Below are positions 17,409 through 25,045 of a stretch of 40,193 bases of DNA, piece by piece (position 1 is the first letter of the stretch; every line of letters starts with the position of its first letter). Source of the DNA: Gammaproteobacteria bacterium. GTDB lineage: Bacteria > Pseudomonadota > Gammaproteobacteria > Pseudomonadales > Azotimanducaceae. The notes beneath the pieces were generated by a model. It made no database searches. It was not told the DNA's origin and worked only from the letters and a program-made list of their open reading frames with translations. The position numbers were made by a program, and so were the translations under genes. The stretch lies in NCBI GenBank assembly GCA_004357385.1, contig SMWF01000080.1, positions 1 through 40,193 on the forward strand, given 5' to 3'.

Positions 17409-18325
17409 GCAACCCGTTGATCATCGACACCGACGTGGCACTGGGCGCCTGGCATGAAGGCCGTCCCCGCGACATCGACGACGGCTTTGCGATCATCGAA
17501 GCCATGAACCTCGACGCGTTCAACCTGATCGGCATTACCACCGTGTTCGGTAACGCACCGCTGAGTGACACGACCCGCATCGCCAACGAACTGGTGAAGT
17601 TGAAGGGCGTATCGGTCCCGGTGGTTGCCGGCGCAGCCGAGCCGCTGCCTCGCCGGGGCGATCTGGTCGCACCGAATGATGCGGTACGATTTCTTGCCAA
17701 GGCGTTGGAGCACAGAACCCTCAAAATCGCAGCGATCGGTCCGCTGACGAACATCGGCCTGCTCGCGGCGCACTACCCTGAACAGATGGCCAACATCGAG
17801 GAACTGGTCATCGTCGCAGGTCGCAGCCCGGGCCGGAATTTCTACCTCGGCGACGCCGGGCCCGTCCGGGATTTCAACTTCGAAAGCGACGTGCGGGCAG
17901 CGCGGCTGGTCCTGGAAGCCGGCGTTCCCACGGTTCTGGCCGGGTTCGAGCTGACCAGCCAGGTGGTCATCACCGAACGCGACTTGACCACCATTGCCGC
18001 GCGCGGCACCCCGACTGCCGATTACCTGCACCGCAACTCCATCGACTGGGTGCGTTACTGGATCCGGGAGTTTCCTGTTGACAGCGGCTTTCACCCGTGG
18101 GACTCGGCCGCCCTCGCATGGTTGTTGCAACCGGACCTGTTCGTCGCCGAACCCCGCGGCTGGCAGATCCGCGGCAGCGAGGAGGACAACGACCCCTTCG
18201 ATGACGGAGTACCCCGGCTGGAGTGCGACGCCGAATTCAGCGGCGCGCCGGTGACCTATCTCAGCGGTTTTCAACCGGGTGCAAAGTCAGCATTCGTGCG
18301 CGGGGTAGTGGGTAACGTTTACTGA
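17405..18325 (+). CDS. Nucleoside hydrolase family protein with an enlarged N-terminal metal loop
   Basis: The 306-residue product belongs to the inosine/uridine-preferring nucleoside hydrolase family, which cuts the N-glycosidic bond of nucleosides with a bound Ca2+. The usual N-terminal signature DTDPGxDD is here DTDVALGAWHEGRPRDIDD (residues 8-26). That puts about 11 extra residues between Asp10 and Asp25-Asp26. Other family regions are present: IGITTVFGNAPLSDTTR, KIAAIGPLTNIGLL, VIVAGRSPG, FNFESDVRAARLVLEA, and the C-terminal GFHPWDSAALAW with the His/Asp pair. Translation starts at GTG 17405, overlapping the kinase stop (GTGA). Substrate is unknown; the kinase neighbour favours a ribosyl compound whose sugar is then phosphorylated. 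Confidence 0.88.
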   Translation: MSNPLIIDTDVALGAWHEGRPRDIDDGFAIIEAMNLDAFNLIGITTVFGNAPLSDTTRIANELVKLKGVSVPVVAGAAEPLPRRGDLVAPNDAVRFLAKALEHRTLKIAAIGPLTNIGLLAAHYPEQMANIEELVIVAGRSPGRNFYLGDAGPVRDFNFESDVRAARLVLEAGVPTVLAGFELTSQVVITERDLTTIAARGTPTADYLHRNSIDWVRYWIREFPVDSGFHPWDSAALAWLLQPDLFVAEPRGWQIRGSEEDNDPFDDGVPRLECDAEFSGAPVTYLSGFQPGAKSAFVRGVVGNVY

Positions 18326-18369
18326 ATCACGCAGAGACAGTGGCATCAGCAACGAATGAGTGACCTCGC

Positions 18370-19155
18370 ATGACCGAACTGGCAGACAAACGCATCGTCA
18401 TCACCGGCGCAGGTAGCGGCATCGGTCGCGCCACGGCTGAACGCGCTGCCGCGCAGGGTGCCCGGGTGCTGGCGGTCGATATCAACGACAGTGTCGACGA
18501 AACCGTCGCCCGGATCACCTCGGCCCACAACACCGCCATCGCGGAGCGCGCCGACGTCGGCGACGAAACCGCGGTGCAGCACTACGTGAATCGCTGTATC
18601 GAAGCATTTGGCGGCATCGATGGCATCTATGCGAATGCCGGTGTCAGCGGTGGCGGCAACGGATTGTTCGAGCTGACCGTCGAAGACTGGGAAAGAACGC
18701 TCCGGGTGAATCTCATCGGTCCGTTTCTTGCCGTGAAGTATGTAGCACCCCACCTCATCGAACAGGGCGGCGGTTCAATCGTCTGCACAGCTTCGGTGGC
18801 GGGGTTGCGCGCCAACGCGGGTGGCGTGGATTACAGCGCCAGCAAAGCCGGTGTGGTCAGCCTCGCCCAGACCTGCGCGAACGCGCTCTACGGGACCGGC
18901 GTGCGGGTCAACGCAATCTGTCCAGGGCTGATCGAGACCGGCATGACGGCACCGCTGTTCGAACGCGCGCGCGAGCGCGGCACCGATGACCGGATCGGCC
19001 AGCTCAACCCAACCCGCCGCAACGGCGAGCCGTCGGAAATCGCCGCCCTGGCGTGCTTTCTGCTAAGCGACGCCAGCTCTTATATCAACGGCCAGGCAAT
19101 TGCCGCCGATGGCGGCCTGTCGAGCACCCACCCGTTCGTGTTTGCTGGCCGATGA
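18370..19155 (+). CDS. Short-chain dehydrogenase/reductase
   Basis: A classical 261-residue SDR. The cofactor motif is TGAGSGIG near residue 13, Asp follows the second strand (AVDIND), and NAG is at YANAGVSG. The Ser-Tyr-Lys catalytic set is intact: Ser in TASVAG, then YSASK thirteen residues later. PGLIETGMT and the C-terminal [14 protein letters not shown] are typical. Asp after strand two suggests NAD(H) preference. The gene is 44 bp behind the nucleoside hydrolase and its stop overlaps the ATG of a lipoprotein gene. The substrate is unknown; an oxidation step acting on a sugar or alcohol in the same operon is plausible. Confidence 0.92.
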   Translation: MTELADKRIVITGAGSGIGRATAERAAAQGARVLAVDINDSVDETVARITSAHNTAIAERADVGDETAVQHYVNRCIEAFGGIDGIYANAGVSGGGNGLFELTVEDWERTLRVNLIGPFLAVKYVAPHLIEQGGGSIVCTASVAGLRANAGGVDYSASKAGVVSLAQTCANALYGTGVRVNAICPGLIETGMTAPLFERARERGTDDRIGQLNPTRRNGEPSEIAALACFLLSDASSYINGQAIAADGGLSSTHPFVFAGR

Positions 19156-19835
19156 CGGGTACGCGCACGGCTGGACGCCTTACGGCGAGCCTCGCGGTGA
19201 GCCTTACGGCAAGCCTTACGGCGAGCCTCCTTATCGCCGGCTGCGGCACTCACGACGTGCCGCCGACAACCGGCGACGCACCAGCCGTCACGGGCGAACG
19301 CCTGCTGGCTGTACCCCCGCCTGGATGGATACGCACCTTCGAAATGAATGAAGCCGGGGTCCGCCTGGTCGAGTTCATGCCGCCGGGGGGTAATACCGAG
19401 CAATGGATCGACAAAGTCAGCTTTGAATCCTTCAACGGCGCAGGCGGCAATGCGGGTGGCAGTGAGCTCCCGGATCCGATCGTACTGATCCAGCACATCG
19501 CGAAGGAACGCGAACGGGAGTGTGCGGGCTTCGAAGACTACAACACCTTTTCGGGATTCGAAAACAACTACCCGACCTCCGTTCGGCTACTGCTATGCCA
19601 TCGCAACAAGGTATCGGGCCGCGGAGAGATATCGATGTTGAAATCGGTCCAGGGAAACAGCGATTTCTACGTCGTTCAACGGACCCGTCGGGTGGAGCCC
19701 TACGAGGATCGCCAGCCGCCAATGACCAACGAAGAGATGGGCCTGTGGTCGCTGTACTTACGCTCAATCAGCGTCTGCGATGACGCCCGGCCGGAGCATC
19801 CGTGCCCCGCGTCTCAGTCCGCCGACCCCGCCTAA
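19152..19835 (+). CDS. Hypothetical lipoprotein with a repeat-built signal peptide
   Basis: The 227-residue protein has a signal peptide ending in LLIAGC, a strong lipobox, so the mature form is lipid-anchored. Most of the signal's hydrophobic core is a four-residue repeat (LTAS, LAVS, LTAS, LTAS) encoded by a 12-bp tandem DNA repeat. The mature domain has Trp, Phe and Cys residues typical of a small globular envelope protein (GWIRTFEMNEAGVRLVEFMP, ERECAGFEDYNTFSG) with Cys pairs near positions 142, 164 and the C-terminus, and no known motif. ATG 19152 overlaps the SDR stop (ATGA), which fixes the start. It ends 8 bp before the stop of the convergent acyl-CoA dehydrogenase gene. Function unknown. 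Confidence 0.78.
   Translation: MTGTRTAGRLTASLAVSLTASLTASLLIAGCGTHDVPPTTGDAPAVTGERLLAVPPPGWIRTFEMNEAGVRLVEFMPPGGNTEQWIDKVSFESFNGAGGNAGGSELPDPIVLIQHIAKERERECAGFEDYNTFSGFENNYPTSVRLLLCHRNKVSGRGEISMLKSVQGNSDFYVVQRTRRVEPYEDRQPPMTNEEMGLWSLYLRSISVCDDARPEHPCPASQSADPA
19175..19234. repeat. 12-bp tandem repeat encoding a signal-peptide core
   Basis: Five 12-base units run in register: ACGCCTTACGGC, GAGCCTCGCGGT, GAGCCTTACGGC, AAGCCTTACGGC and the diverged GAGCCTCCTTAT. In the lipoprotein frame each unit adds four residues of the LTAS type, so unit gain or loss would change signal length without a frameshift. Confidence 0.85.
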
Positions 19836-19854
19836 AACCCTTCCTAAAACCCTT
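19831..19854. repeat. 12-bp direct duplication spanning two convergent stop codons
   Basis: CCTAAAACCCTT occurs twice back to back (19831-19842 and 19843-19854). The plus-strand lipoprotein stop TAA is in copy one, and the minus-strand acyl-CoA dehydrogenase stop TAG is in copy two. Confidence 0.85.
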
Positions 19855-21628
19855 CCTGGTCAAGCGCCAGCAACGATTCGGCACCGGCGAGCGCCGCGCG
19901 GCGGTGCGCTTCGGCCCGAGGCAGCAATCGAGCAAAGTAAAACCGCGCCGTGGCCACCTTGCCTTCGAAAAAGTGATCCGTCTCGCCCGCCGCCAGTTCG
20001 GCTTGCGCCACCATTGCCATGCGTGCCCAGAAATAGGCCAGGGTTGCGTAGCCCGAATACATCAGGTAATCCACCGACGCGGCGCCTACTTCATCCAGAT
20101 CCTCCTGGGCTGAGGCCGCTACAGTGAGCGTCAACTCGCCCCATTCGTCCGCCACTTCGCGTAGTCGCCCTGCAATCTCGGGCAGCACATCGGCGCACTC
20201 CTCAGCGGCCGCCCGCATCGCACCCACAAACCGAAGCAATGCCTTACCCTGCGTGAGGATCACTTTACGGCCCAGCAGATCCAACGCCTGGATCTGGGTC
20301 GAGCCTTCATAAATCAAGGTAATGCGCGCATCGCGTACCAACTGCTCGATGCCCGTTTCGGTGATGAAGCCATGACCACCGAAACACTGCAGCGCGTGGT
20401 TGACGGATTCGAACCCCGTCTCGCTGAGAAACGCCTTGGTGATCGGGGTAAGGAAATCGAGCATCGCATCCGCGTCCTGGCGAATCGACTCATCGGCCCC
20501 GAACTCCGCCAGATCTGCCTGCTGCACGGTGTAATAGGCCAGCGCCCGACCGCCCTCGACGAGGGCCTTCTGGGTGAACAGCATGCGTCGTACATCCGGG
20601 TGCACGATGATCGGATCGGCAGGCCCGTCGGGATTCTTCGGACCCGACAGAGACCGCAACTGCAGCCGCTCGCGGGCGTAATCCAGCGCCTGTTGATAGG
20701 CCGCCTCGGCGCATCCCATGCCCTGGATGCCGACGATGATTCGCGCTGCGTTCATCATGGTGAACATACAGCGCATCCCCTGGTGCTCTTCGCCGATCAG
20801 GTACCCGGTCGCCTCGTCGAAATTGAGCACGCAGGTGGCACTGCCGTGGATTCCCATCTTCTCTTCCAGCGCGCTGCAGTTCACACCGTTGTCTTCGCCG
20901 ACGCTGCCGTCCTCGGCGACGGTCCGCTTGGGCACGATGAACAGGGAAATGCCCTTGGTTCCCGGCGGTGCGTCCGGCAACCGGGCCAGCACCAGGTGCA
21001 GGATGTTGTCGACGAAGTCGTGGTCGCCCGCTGAGATGAAGATTTTGGTGCCAGTAATCGCGTAGGTGCCATCGAGATTTGGCGTCGCGCGCGTGCGCAG
21101 CAGCCCCACATCCGATCCGGCGTGGGCTTCGGTCAGACACATCGTGCCGGTCCATTCACCGCGCAACAGCGGAGCGAGGAAACGCTGCTTCTGCTCCTCC
21201 GTACCGTGGGTGTCCAGGGCATTCATGGCGGCGTGGGACAGCTCGGGATACATCGTCCAGGCCATGTTGGCAGTGCTCAACATCTCTTCGACGAACAGAC
21301 CCATGCTGTGCGGCAGCCCCTGCCCGCCATAGGCTGGATCACCGGTGATCCCCGACCAGCCCGAGGCGACGAAGGTCTGCCACGCCTCCTTGAATCCATC
21401 GGGGGTCTGGACCTGGCCGTCGACCAGCCGGCAGCCCTGCGCATCCCCGGTTCGATTGATCGGCCACAGTTCCCGTTCCGCGAACTGTCCCGCGCCGTCC
21501 AGAATTGCGTCGAGCAGCGCCCGATCGACCAACTCCCGGTTGATCAGGGAGGCGAAGTGTGACTCGAAGTCGAGTACGTCATAGATCAGGAAACGCATGT
21601 CGCGCAGCGGCGTTCGATACTCGGCCAT
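19844..21628 (-). CDS. Acyl-CoA dehydrogenase of the DmdC/PA0508-like long type
   Basis: This 594-residue flavoenzyme belongs to the long acyl-CoA dehydrogenase group with a C-terminal extra domain, which includes 3-methylmercaptopropionyl-CoA dehydrogenase. N-terminal YRTPLRDMRFLIYDVLDFES is a group hallmark. FAD/substrate motifs include TGTMCLTEAHAGSDVG and KIFISAGDHD. The catalytic glutamate is in TLIYEGSTQIQALDLLGRK. The last 130 residues form the helical extension. ATG 21628 has GAGGA six bases upstream; an ATG six codons earlier has no ribosome site. No dmdB or dmdD homologue is adjacent, so the acyl substrate is unknown, and DmdC activity should not be assumed from the family name. Confidence 0.92.
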   Translation of the reverse strand: MAEYRTPLRDMRFLIYDVLDFESHFASLINRELVDRALLDAILDGAGQFAERELWPINRTGDAQGCRLVDGQVQTPDGFKEAWQTFVASGWSGITGDPAYGGQGLPHSMGLFVEEMLSTANMAWTMYPELSHAAMNALDTHGTEEQKQRFLAPLLRGEWTGTMCLTEAHAGSDVGLLRTRATPNLDGTYAITGTKIFISAGDHDFVDNILHLVLARLPDAPPGTKGISLFIVPKRTVAEDGSVGEDNGVNCSALEEKMGIHGSATCVLNFDEATGYLIGEEHQGMRCMFTMMNAARIIVGIQGMGCAEAAYQQALDYARERLQLRSLSGPKNPDGPADPIIVHPDVRRMLFTQKALVEGGRALAYYTVQQADLAEFGADESIRQDADAMLDFLTPITKAFLSETGFESVNHALQCFGGHGFITETGIEQLVRDARITLIYEGSTQIQALDLLGRKVILTQGKALLRFVGAMRAAAEECADVLPEIAGRLREVADEWGELTLTVAASAQEDLDEVGAASVDYLMYSGYATLAYFWARMAMVAQAELAAGETDHFFEGKVATARFYFARLLPRAEAHRRAALAGAESLLALDQEGF

Positions 21629-21754
21629 GTCGATCCTCTTGGACATTGCGCCCGCGTCGGGCCGCCGGCGCACCTTACGTTGAGATTCTTCCGGGTGTCA
21701 AAAGTGCCCGCGACCCCCATTCTGATCACGCCGCACGCGAGACGCTCAACAGAA

Positions 21755-22465
21755 ATGGATCCTGCACATTGGCGGCAACGCGCGCTGGCGGCGCTGCTGC
21801 CCGGCCGCTGTCTGCTGTGTGACGTGTTCACCGGCACCGCAACCGATCTTTGCGATCACTGCCGCGCCTCCCTGCCGTGGATTACGCGGCCCTGCACGCA
21901 ATGCGGCCTGCCCCTCGCTGACGCGCCGGTGCCCTTGTGCGGGAGTTGCATCCTTCGCCCGTCGGCCTTCCAACGGGTAGTGGCACCCTTTGCCTTCGAG
22001 GCACCCGCCGCGGAATTGATCCGCGGGATCAAGTTCGGCGGCGATCTAGTCGCGAACCGCGTGTTGGCAACACTGCTGGCGGGCGAAATCGTCCAACGCT
22101 ACGACGACCCGCTGCCCGCGATCATTTTGCCCGTACCGCTGCATTGGCGACGTTTGCTGCGGCGGGGTCACAACCAGGCAGCGTTGATCGCCCGCACGCT
22201 GGGACGGCTGCTGGGAGTACCCATCGAGTTTGATGGCGTGCGCCGGATCCGCGCGACACGCGCCCAGACCGGTCTGGACCGCGCCGCGCGCCGACGCAAC
22301 CTGATCGGCGCGTTCGCCTGCCGCGTGCCCGTCGCCGAGCGTACCGTGGCCGTGGTCGATGACGTGATGACCACCGGCGCGACCTTGATCGCGATGGCGC
22401 ACTGTCTGACAGCCGCAGGCGCCAGCGAAGTGCACGTCTGGACTCTCGCCCGCACCATCGGCTGA
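21755..22465 (+). CDS. comF: ComF family phosphoribosyltransferase-like protein
   Basis: The 236-residue protein has the N-terminal zinc finger of ComF (CLLCD, then CDHC and CTQCG, residues about 19-50) and the C-terminal phosphoribosyltransferase fold with the PRPP loop VVDDVMTTGATL. Other conserved blocks are GIKFGGD, PVPLHWRRLLRRGHNQA and RATRAQTGLDRAARRRN. ComF proteins support DNA uptake during transformation and in many proteobacteria lie alone or near bioH. ATG 21755 gives the usual length; the frame continues upstream to 21680 but that stretch is not conserved in type. It precedes modA by only 20 bp, so modABC may be read from the same transcript. Confidence 0.92.
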   Translation: MDPAHWRQRALAALLPGRCLLCDVFTGTATDLCDHCRASLPWITRPCTQCGLPLADAPVPLCGSCILRPSAFQRVVAPFAFEAPAAELIRGIKFGGDLVANRVLATLLAGEIVQRYDDPLPAIILPVPLHWRRLLRRGHNQAALIARTLGRLLGVPIEFDGVRRIRATRAQTGLDRAARRRNLIGAFACRVPVAERTVAVVDDVMTTGATLIAMAHCLTAAGASEVHVWTLARTIG

Positions 22466-22485
22466 GGCGCTAGAATGCGCGCGCC

Positions 22486-23280
22486 ATGAACACGTTGCTG
22501 CTGAACACGTTGTGCCTGACCCTGCTGGTGCTGCTGTCATCGACCGGCTGCACGCCCGCACCCGGACCGCTGCGCGTGGCCGTTGCGGCCAACTTCCGGA
22601 ACACCTTCGATACGCTCGCGCAACGCTATCTGGCAGAGACCTCACTGCGCGTCGAGGTCGCCTACGCCGCGACCGGAATCCTGTATGCGCAGATCATTAA
22701 CGGCGCGCCATTCGATGTATTTCTCGCAGCCGACCGCCTGCGCCCCGAGCGGCTCGAAACGCTGGGCACCGGGGTGCCCGGCAGCCGCGTCACCTACGCG
22801 TTCGGACAGCTCGTGCTCTGGGTTCCCGGCGCCGATCACGCACTCGGAGAAGGCTGGTTGCGTAGCTACCGCGGCCGGCTGGCGATCGCGAACCCAGAGT
22901 TGGCCCCTTACGGCGTCGCGGCCCGCGCGGTCCTCGCGCTCATCAACCCGCAACTGCTCGAACGGGGTCTGGTGTTGGGGGCCAGCGTGACCCAGGCAAC
23001 ACACTACGTGGCTTCCGGGGGCGTGCCAGCCGGTTTGCTCGCGTTCCCGGTGTTGCGCGATCGTCCATCGAACGAGCTCTGGCGAATCCCGGAAAATCGC
23101 TACCCCGCCATCGAGCAGCAGGCGATTGCAATCGCCGGGCCACGCCAGCGTGCGGCGCGGGCATTCATCGACTTCCTGACATCGGATACCGCGCGCAGGG
23201 AGATCACTGCCGCCGGCTACCGGGTCCCCGAACGGGTTCCCGAACGGGTCTCAGAACGGGAACGGATGTCAGGTCTATGA
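22486..23280 (+). CDS. modA: Molybdate ABC transporter substrate-binding protein (lipoprotein type)
   Basis: The 264-residue product binds molybdate or tungstate outside the inner membrane. The opening of the mature domain, LRVAVAANFRNTFDTLAQRY, and later AATGILYAQIINGAPFDVFLAAD match ModA, with the oxyanion-contacting Ser/Ala-Ala positions in place. The leader ends LLSSTGC, a possible lipobox, so it may be tethered rather than free in the periplasm. The C-terminus is extended by repeats (VPERVPERVSERER) from a 12-bp DNA repeat. The stop overlaps the modB ATG (ATGA). The ligand choice between molybdate and tungstate is not decidable here. Confidence 0.92.
   Translation: MNTLLLNTLCLTLLVLLSSTGCTPAPGPLRVAVAANFRNTFDTLAQRYLAETSLRVEVAYAATGILYAQIINGAPFDVFLAADRLRPERLETLGTGVPGSRVTYAFGQLVLWVPGADHALGEGWLRSYRGRLAIANPELAPYGVAARAVLALINPQLLERGLVLGASVTQATHYVASGGVPAGLLAFPVLRDRPSNELWRIPENRYPAIEQQAIAIAGPRQRAARAFIDFLTSDTARREITAAGYRVPERVPERVSERERMSGL
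23224..23265. repeat. 12-bp tandem repeat at the 3' end of modA
   Basis: GTCCCCGAACGG, GTTCCCGAACGG and GTCTCAGAACGG are adjacent 12-mers, followed by a half unit GAACGG. They encode the VPER-type C-terminal tail of ModA. Confidence 0.8.
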
Positions 23281-23948
23281 GCGATACGCTGTTAGCCGCC
23301 GCGGTGAGCCTGGGACTGGCCACCGTCACGACCCTGCTGCTGTTGCTGCTGTCACCACCCCTCGCCTGGTGGCTGGCTCAATCCCGGTCGCGGGCGAGAC
23401 CCCTGGTCGAGGCCCTTGTTGCGCTGCCGCTGGTACTGCCACCGACGGTGATCGGTTTCTATCTACTCCTGTCGATGGCGCCCGACGGGTTTCTCGGCGC
23501 GCCCTGGTACGCCGCGACCGGGCGCGCCCTGGCGTTTTCATTCTCCGGACTCGTCATTGGTTCGCTGGTGTACTCCCTGCCTTTCGTGGTTCAGCCACTG
23601 AGCGCGAGTTTTCGCACCGTCGATCCCGGTCTGCTGGAGGCGGCAGCAGCGCTGGGTGCGAGCCCGCGACACCGGTTCCTGACGTTGATCCTGCCCATGC
23701 ACCGGCGGGCCTTGCTGGCTGCTGCGGTACTGGGATTCGCTCATACCGTTGGCGAGTTCGGCATCGTGCTGATGATCGGCGGCAACATCCCGGGCGAAAC
23801 CCGGGTGCTCTCGATTGCCCTGTTCGATCAGGTCGAAGCGCTGCGCTATGCCGATGCGCATGCCACCGCCGGGTTGCTGGTCACCTTCGCGATTGCAACG
23901 CTTATCCTGGTATATCGCCTGCAGGCGAATCCGGAGCCCCGCACGTGA
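23277..23948 (+). CDS. modB: Molybdate ABC transporter permease
   Basis: This 223-residue inner-membrane permease has about five helices. Its cytoplasmic EAA loop is LEAAAALGASPRHRFLTLIL, with LP just after, the docking site for the ATPase. PLVLPPTVIGFYLL and HTVGEFGIVLMIGGNIPGET are typical ModB segments. ATG 23277 overlaps the modA stop and its own stop overlaps the modC GTG, so the three genes are translationally coupled. Confidence 0.96.
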   Translation: MSDTLLAAAVSLGLATVTTLLLLLLSPPLAWWLAQSRSRARPLVEALVALPLVLPPTVIGFYLLLSMAPDGFLGAPWYAATGRALAFSFSGLVIGSLVYSLPFVVQPLSASFRTVDPGLLEAAAALGASPRHRFLTLILPMHRRALLAAAVLGFAHTVGEFGIVLMIGGNIPGETRVLSIALFDQVEALRYADAHATAGLLVTFAIATLILVYRLQANPEPRT

Positions 23949-25045
23949 CGCTCACCGTCCACGGCACCGTGACCCGCGACACAGGGTTCGCCGCGCGTTT
24001 CGATCTCGAGTTGCCCCTCGACGGCGTGACCGCGATCCTCGGCCCCTCGGGCGCCGGCAAGTCGACGTTGCTGCGGGCCATCGCCGGCTTCGAACCGAAC
24101 AGCAGGCTGCACATCAACGTTGCCGGTGAAACCTGGCAAAGCGAAGCGAGTTGTCGAGCGCCCCATCAGCGTTCGGTCAGCAGCGTCTTTCAGGACAGCC
24201 GGCTGTTCGGGCATCTGGACGTTCGCGGCAACCTGGAGTATCCGTTGCGCCAGCCGCCGCGTGACGGCTTTCGGATGCCGTTCGATGAGGTCGTGGACCG
24301 TCTGGAGTTGGCCAGTTTACTCGAACAACGACCCGCAACCCTGTCCGGCGGACAACGCCAACGCGTCGCGCTTGGACGCGCGCTGCTCGCGCCGGCCCGC
24401 CTCTGGTTGTTCGACGAGCCGATGTCCGCGCTAGACACGCCGACGCGAGCCGAACTCGCCCCGTACCTCGAGCAACTCTGCAGCGAGCATCGGCTGCCGA
24501 TTCTGTATGTCAGCCACGCCCTCGAAGAAGTATTGCAGATTGCAGATCGGGTGATCGTGATGGAGGCCGGCGAGATCACCGCGAGTTCACCCATCGCAGA
24601 TATCGGCACAACCCCCCTTGGCAGCGGCCTCGCCGCCAGCGTGCTCGAATGCACCTGTTCCCAGTATCTCGACGGCTACGATCTGACCGAACTGAACGTC
24701 GGCGAAGATCGGATCTATCTGCGTGGCCGGGTGCCCGACGAAACTGTTCCCATTCGGCTGCTGATCCACGCGCGGGACATCAGCATCGCCACAGGGAGGG
24801 TCGAAAACTTAAGCCTCCTCAATCGCCTCAAGGCGCGCGTGGTGCGGGTTGAGGACGACGGTGGCGGCGTCTGCCTGGTGTACCTCGCCTGCCACGGACA
24901 ACCGCTGCTGGCACGCATCACCCAACTGTCGGCTGAACACCTGGCTTTGGCACCGGGACATGACGTCACGGCGTTGATCAAGACCGTCGCGTTGGCCACC
25001 CTTGGCGACAAGAGGCGCGACTCAACCGGACCCACCGATGACTGA
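23945..25045 (+). CDS. modC: Molybdate ABC transporter ATP-binding protein
   Basis: The 366-residue ATPase powers ModB. Walker A is GPSGAGKST (33-41), the ABC signature is LSGGQRQRVALGRALL and Walker B is LWLFDEPMSALD, followed by the switch His in YVSHALEEV. The C-terminal 70 residues form a TOBE-type oxyanion-binding domain (NLSLLNRLKARVVRVE), which in known ModC proteins senses molybdate. It starts at GTG 23945 inside the modB stop (GTGA) and overlaps srkA by 8 bp. No modE regulator gene is seen nearby. Confidence 0.96.
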   Translation: MTLTVHGTVTRDTGFAARFDLELPLDGVTAILGPSGAGKSTLLRAIAGFEPNSRLHINVAGETWQSEASCRAPHQRSVSSVFQDSRLFGHLDVRGNLEYPLRQPPRDGFRMPFDEVVDRLELASLLEQRPATLSGGQRQRVALGRALLAPARLWLFDEPMSALDTPTRAELAPYLEQLCSEHRLPILYVSHALEEVLQIADRVIVMEAGEITASSPIADIGTTPLGSGLAASVLECTCSQYLDGYDLTELNVGEDRIYLRGRVPDETVPIRLLIHARDISIATGRVENLSLLNRLKARVVRVEDDGGGVCLVYLACHGQPLLARITQLSAEHLALAPGHDVTALIKTVALATLGDKRRDSTGPTDD

